NCBI GenBank assembly: GCA_023301335.1
Contig: JALZVA010000210.1
Span: 1-7,607, forward strand
From: Akkermansiaceae bacterium
GTDB lineage: Bacteria > Verrucomicrobiota > Verrucomicrobiia > Verrucomicrobiales > Akkermansiaceae
DNA: 7,607 nt
Direction: 5' to 3'
Shown: positions 6,001 to 7,607 of the stretch, one piece after another
How the letters are laid out: every line of letters starts with the position of its first letter
Numbering within the stretch: position 1 is the first letter of the stretch
Program-made: the position numbers and the translations under genes
Notes under the pieces: model-generated
What the model was told of the DNA's origin: nothing
Databases searched by the model: none
What the model saw: only the letters and a program-made list of their open reading frames with translations

Positions 6001-6045
6001 ACCCGTTCAGTGAGGACAAGAGAGTTGGTGAAGCCTCGAGCGGGT
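6001..6045 (-). promoter_or_regulatory. Stem-loop in the prs-rplY spacer (rplY leader)
   Basis: ACCCGTTC (6001-6008) pairs with GAGCGGGT (6038-6045) over 8 bp with one G-T on the plus-strand reading (G-T becomes A-C on the other strand). GAGG (6012-6015) stacks against CCTC (6034-6037) around an 18-base loop. In the minus-strand RNA the same arms are ACCCGCTC and GAACGGGT, with one A-C mismatch. No U-tract follows, so it is not a standard terminator. It lies 27 bases after the prs stop and 70 before rplY. It could be an mRNA-stability or regulatory leader element; the role is inference. Confidence 0.35.
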
Positions 6046-6072
6046 CGGACGCGGGATTTACCCCAAAAGTTT

Positions 6073-7005
6073 CTAAATGTCAAAGAGAGATGTAACACTT
6101 TCCGAGTTTGAAATACGTTTGATTCCCTCTGCTAGTAATGGTGCGATTGAAACCGCCTCCACCTTATTTCCATAAGCTTGTGGAACTGAGTTGGTTGCAA
6201 TGACTTTTTCAATCATGGATTTATCAAATCTTTCTCTCGCCAAATCTCCTAAAATAGCGTGAGAAACACCTGCAAAAATACGCTTGGCCCCATGCTCGCT
6301 GAGGATTTCTGCGGCTGCACAGAGTGTGCCGGCAGTTTCTGTCATGTCATCGATCATGAGGACGTTCTTTCCCTCGACATCTCCGATGACGTGCTTTGCC
6401 TCAACCTTCGTTGCCGAGACGCGGTGCTTCGCCACGATGGCAAAATCCACTCCTAAAGAATCTGCCATACTTCGCGCATTTTTCACTCCGCCTACATCGG
6501 GAGAGACACAGACGAGGTTATCCATTTGCTCACCTCCAAGAAGTTCTTTAAGTCTCTTCACCATCACTGGCTTGGCGTGTAGGTGATCCACTGGGATATC
6601 AAAAAATCCTTGAATCTGTGCGGCGTGTAAATCCACGGTAAGCACTCTGTCAACACCGGCTGCGGAAAGAAGATTAGCCACTAGCTTAGCCGTGATCGGC
6701 ACCCGTGGCTGATCCTTACGATCCTGACGGGCATAACCATAGAGTGGGATCACAGCGGTGATACGCCCCGCGCTCGCACGTTTCGCCGCATCAACCATGA
6801 TGAGAAGTTCCATCAGGTTATGGTTCGTCGGTGGGCAAGTTGGCTGAATAATAAAAAAGTCTTCTCCTCTGATATTTTCATTAATCTTCACAAAGGTCTC
6901 TCCATCAGGGAATGCTGTCACTGTCGCATCCGTCAGTGGGAGATTCAGATAATCAGAAATTTCTTTAGCTAAAGTCGGGTGTGCCGTACCGGTGGTAATT
7001 TTCAT
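6073..7005 (-). CDS. prs: Ribose-phosphate pyrophosphokinase (PRPP synthetase)
   Basis: A 310-residue class I PRPP synthetase, matching the family's 310-320. It transfers pyrophosphate from ATP to ribose 5-phosphate, giving PRPP for purine, pyrimidine, NAD, histidine and tryptophan synthesis. Motifs seen: FPDGE at 32-36; YARQDRK at 91-97, part of ATP binding; DLHAAQIQGFFD at 125-136, with the metal-binding histidine; SPDVGGV at 168-174; KHR at 193-195, with the catalytic lysine; and the PRPP-binding loop VLMIDDMTETAGTL at 215-228. In that loop a glutamate stands where E. coli has the aspartate of DDMIDTGGT. The frame is open 31 codons further upstream, but MKITTGTAHP at 7005 is the normal family N-terminus, so that ATG is chosen. 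No Shine-Dalgarno sequence. rplY follows on the same strand. Confidence 0.95.
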   Translation of the reverse strand: MKITTGTAHPTLAKEISDYLNLPLTDATVTAFPDGETFVKINENIRGEDFFIIQPTCPPTNHNLMELLIMVDAAKRASAGRITAVIPLYGYARQDRKDQPRVPITAKLVANLLSAAGVDRVLTVDLHAAQIQGFFDIPVDHLHAKPVMVKRLKELLGGEQMDNLVCVSPDVGGVKNARSMADSLGVDFAIVAKHRVSATKVEAKHVIGDVEGKNVLMIDDMTETAGTLCAAAEILSEHGAKRIFAGVSHAILGDLARERFDKSMIEKVIATNSVPQAYGNKVEAVSIAPLLAEGIKRISNSESVTSLFDI

Positions 7006-7299
7006 ATGCTTGAGACAGGGAACGCTGCTGAGAGTCTGAACATTTTGCTCGGTTTGGCAATAAACTAATCCCATAGAAAGGATCAAAAAAGAGACCATCC
7101 CGTTAAGCTAACTGAGGAGTTCCCGCTAAAACTCTTAACTACAGGGCAGGGCGAGCCCTTCACTCCTTTTTCATGGACTCGCAAGTCCTCTTATTTTTCG
7201 CCCTCTCTGAGGTTTTTATAAAAAACATCTATTTTGATGTTGCTTATAAGAATAAAATTGGCTACCAACCAGCCCGCCGCAAGGCACCCATTGAAAAAC
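7006..7299. other. Divergent spacer between prs and tRNA-Gln
   Basis: This 294-bp stretch holds no gene I can support. It must contain the promoters of prs (minus) and of tRNA-Gln (plus). Promoter-like pieces exist, such as TTGATG at 7234-7239 and TAAAAT at 7253-7258 on the plus strand, but their 13-base spacing is too short for confidence. A small hairpin, GGACT (7175-7179) with AGTCC (7184-7188) around CGCA, is followed by a T-rich stretch; with a 5-bp stem and no plus-strand gene before it, its meaning is unclear. Long ORFs here are not convincing: one runs across the tRNA, and another would add an unlikely N-terminal extension to prs. Confidence 0.5.
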
Positions 7300-7370
7300 A
7301 GGTCTATGGTGTAATGGTAGCACTACTGATTTTGGTTCAGTTTGTGAGGGTTCGAATCCTTCTAGACCTA
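7300..7370 (+). tRNA. tRNA-Gln (anticodon UUG)
   Basis: A complete cloverleaf can be drawn. The acceptor stem is AGGTCTA (7300-7306) with TAGACCT (7363-7369). The D stem is GTGT/GCAC (7309-7312, 7320-7323). The anticodon stem is ACTGA/TCAGT (7325-7329, 7337-7341) around TTTTGGT, with anticodon TTG at 7332-7334. The variable loop is 4 bases. The T stem is GAGGG/CCTTC (7346-7350, 7358-7362) with loop TTCGAAT. The discriminator is A7370 and no CCA is encoded, so CCA must be added enzymatically. It reads CAA and, by wobble, CAG codons. The acceptor begins with a weak A-U pair. It lies divergent from prs and is followed directly by its own terminator. Confidence 0.96.
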
Positions 7371-7378
7371 TTTTCTAT

Positions 7379-7402
7379 AGCTCGCTTCGGCGAGCTTTTT
7401 TT
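7379..7402 (+). terminator. Rho-independent terminator of tRNA-Gln
   Basis: AGCTCGC (7379-7385), a TTCG tetraloop, and GCGAGCT (7390-7396) form a perfect 7-bp stem followed by seven T's from 7396. It begins eight bases after the tRNA 3' end, so the tRNA is a single-gene transcript. The stem is identical to that of the 3155-3183 terminator. Confidence 0.95.
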
Positions 7403-7429
7403 ATTTTAACAGGCTTGTTTTAAAGGAGG

Positions 7430-7458
7430 GCTAATTTTCTCCTTAGAAGTAAATTAGC
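7430..7458. repeat. 8-bp inverted repeat upstream of the lipoprotein gene
   Basis: GCTAATTT (7430-7437) and AAATTAGC (7451-7458) are perfect inverted copies around 13 bases. The spacing suits a dimeric regulator's operator or an RNA hairpin. An overlapping alternative stem, AAGGAG (7423-7428) with CTCCTT (7439-7444), is also possible and excludes the first. It lies 65 bases before the start of the lipoprotein gene. Confidence 0.4.
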
Positions 7459-7472
7459 GGAAAATAGCGAGT

Positions 7473-7509
7473 AAGGCTCCAAAAGATGGGAATAAAAAAC
7501 AAGAGCCTT
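7473..7509. repeat. 7-bp inverted repeat just before the lipoprotein gene
   Basis: AAGGCTC (7473-7479) and GAGCCTT (7503-7509) are perfect inverted copies around a 23-base A-rich loop, ending 13 bases before the lipoprotein ATG. No U-tract follows. It could be part of a structured leader, or chance. Confidence 0.3.
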
Positions 7510-7522
7510 CATCTTATACCTT

Positions 7523-7607
7523 ATGGTGAAGTCTCTAATAAGTATCTATCTATCCGCATTCTCGCTTCTCAGCTGTAGTGCAGAGCTGAGTCAACAACAA
7601 CCTAAGC
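7523..7607 (+). CDS. Lipoprotein, N-terminal part only, cut by window edge
   Basis: From the ATG at 7523-7525 the frame is open for 28 codons to the window edge. It begins MVKSLISIYLSAFSLLSC, a short positive N-terminus and hydrophobic core ending in a lipobox LLSC at residues 15-18, then SAELSQQQPK. This is a classical type II signal peptide: the precursor would be exported by Sec, lipidated on Cys18 and cut by signal peptidase II, leaving a membrane-anchored extracytoplasmic protein. The function of the mature protein is not visible. GTG at 7526 is an alternative start. There is no Shine-Dalgarno sequence. TATACC at 7515-7520 is -10-like but lacks a -35. The upstream tRNA terminator means the gene needs its own promoter within 7403-7522. 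Confidence 0.7.
   Translation, partial: MVKSLISIYLSAFSLLSCSAELSQQQPK

Noticed and set aside
7006..7098. N-terminal extension of Prs by 31 residues (MVSFLILSMGLVYC...), resembling a signal peptide
   Set aside because: PRPP synthetase is cytosolic and the family N-terminus starts at the later ATG (MKITTGT) at 7005; the extension is probably read from the promoter region.
7173..7409. Plus-strand ORF of 78 codons
   Set aside because: It runs straight through the complete tRNA-Gln gene and its terminator, so it is not a plausible protein gene.

Overview
The window looks like a stretch of ordinary bacterial chromosome of moderate GC content, most likely from a member of the Verrucomicrobiota (inference, roughly two in three; Bacteroidota is the main alternative). 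This rests on the look of the proteins, on the tRNA-Gln / prs / rplY grouping with a long CTC-type L25, and on the lack of recognisable Shine-Dalgarno sequences. No rRNA or marker gene is present to settle it. I see no insertion sequence, prophage, integrase or CRISPR array.

Layout. On the minus strand, positions 1-1025 hold a nitroreductase-family gene followed closely by the 5' end of a SWIM-zinc-finger protein, probably an SNF2-type helicase, that runs out of the window. Divergent from these is trpE (1143-2657, +), with no trpG or other trp gene beside it. Positions 2665-3410 are a small minus-strand module: a 46-codon serine-rich ORF (3221-3361), a strong intrinsic terminator (about 3145-3183), and an unrecognised 107-codon gene (2798-3121) ending before a second terminator-like hairpin (2665-2701). 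On the plus strand, trmB (3543-4157) is followed one base later by a gene resembling DUF1877 proteins (4159-4668). Convergent to it are an SprT-like zinc protein (4690-5214, -), a clear terminator (5263-5296), rplY encoding bL25 (5316-5930, -) and prs encoding PRPP synthetase (6073-7005, -). The right end carries tRNA-Gln(UUG) (7300-7370, +) with its own terminator, then the start of a lipoprotein gene (7523 to the window end, +).

How they relate. Most genes are housekeeping. prs makes PRPP, which the tryptophan pathway consumes in the step after anthranilate synthase; trmB, rplY and tRNA-Gln serve translation. prs and rplY are plausibly one transcript ending at the 5263-5296 terminator. The genes do not otherwise form one system.

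The least ordinary part is 3121-3361. The 107-codon gene starts only about 22 bases beyond the U-tract of the terminator that follows the 46-codon ORF. The last codons of that small ORF also contain a 7-base copy of the terminator's 3' arm, so the RNA could fold in two mutually exclusive ways, as in a translation-sensitive attenuator. This is a hypothesis from sequence only.
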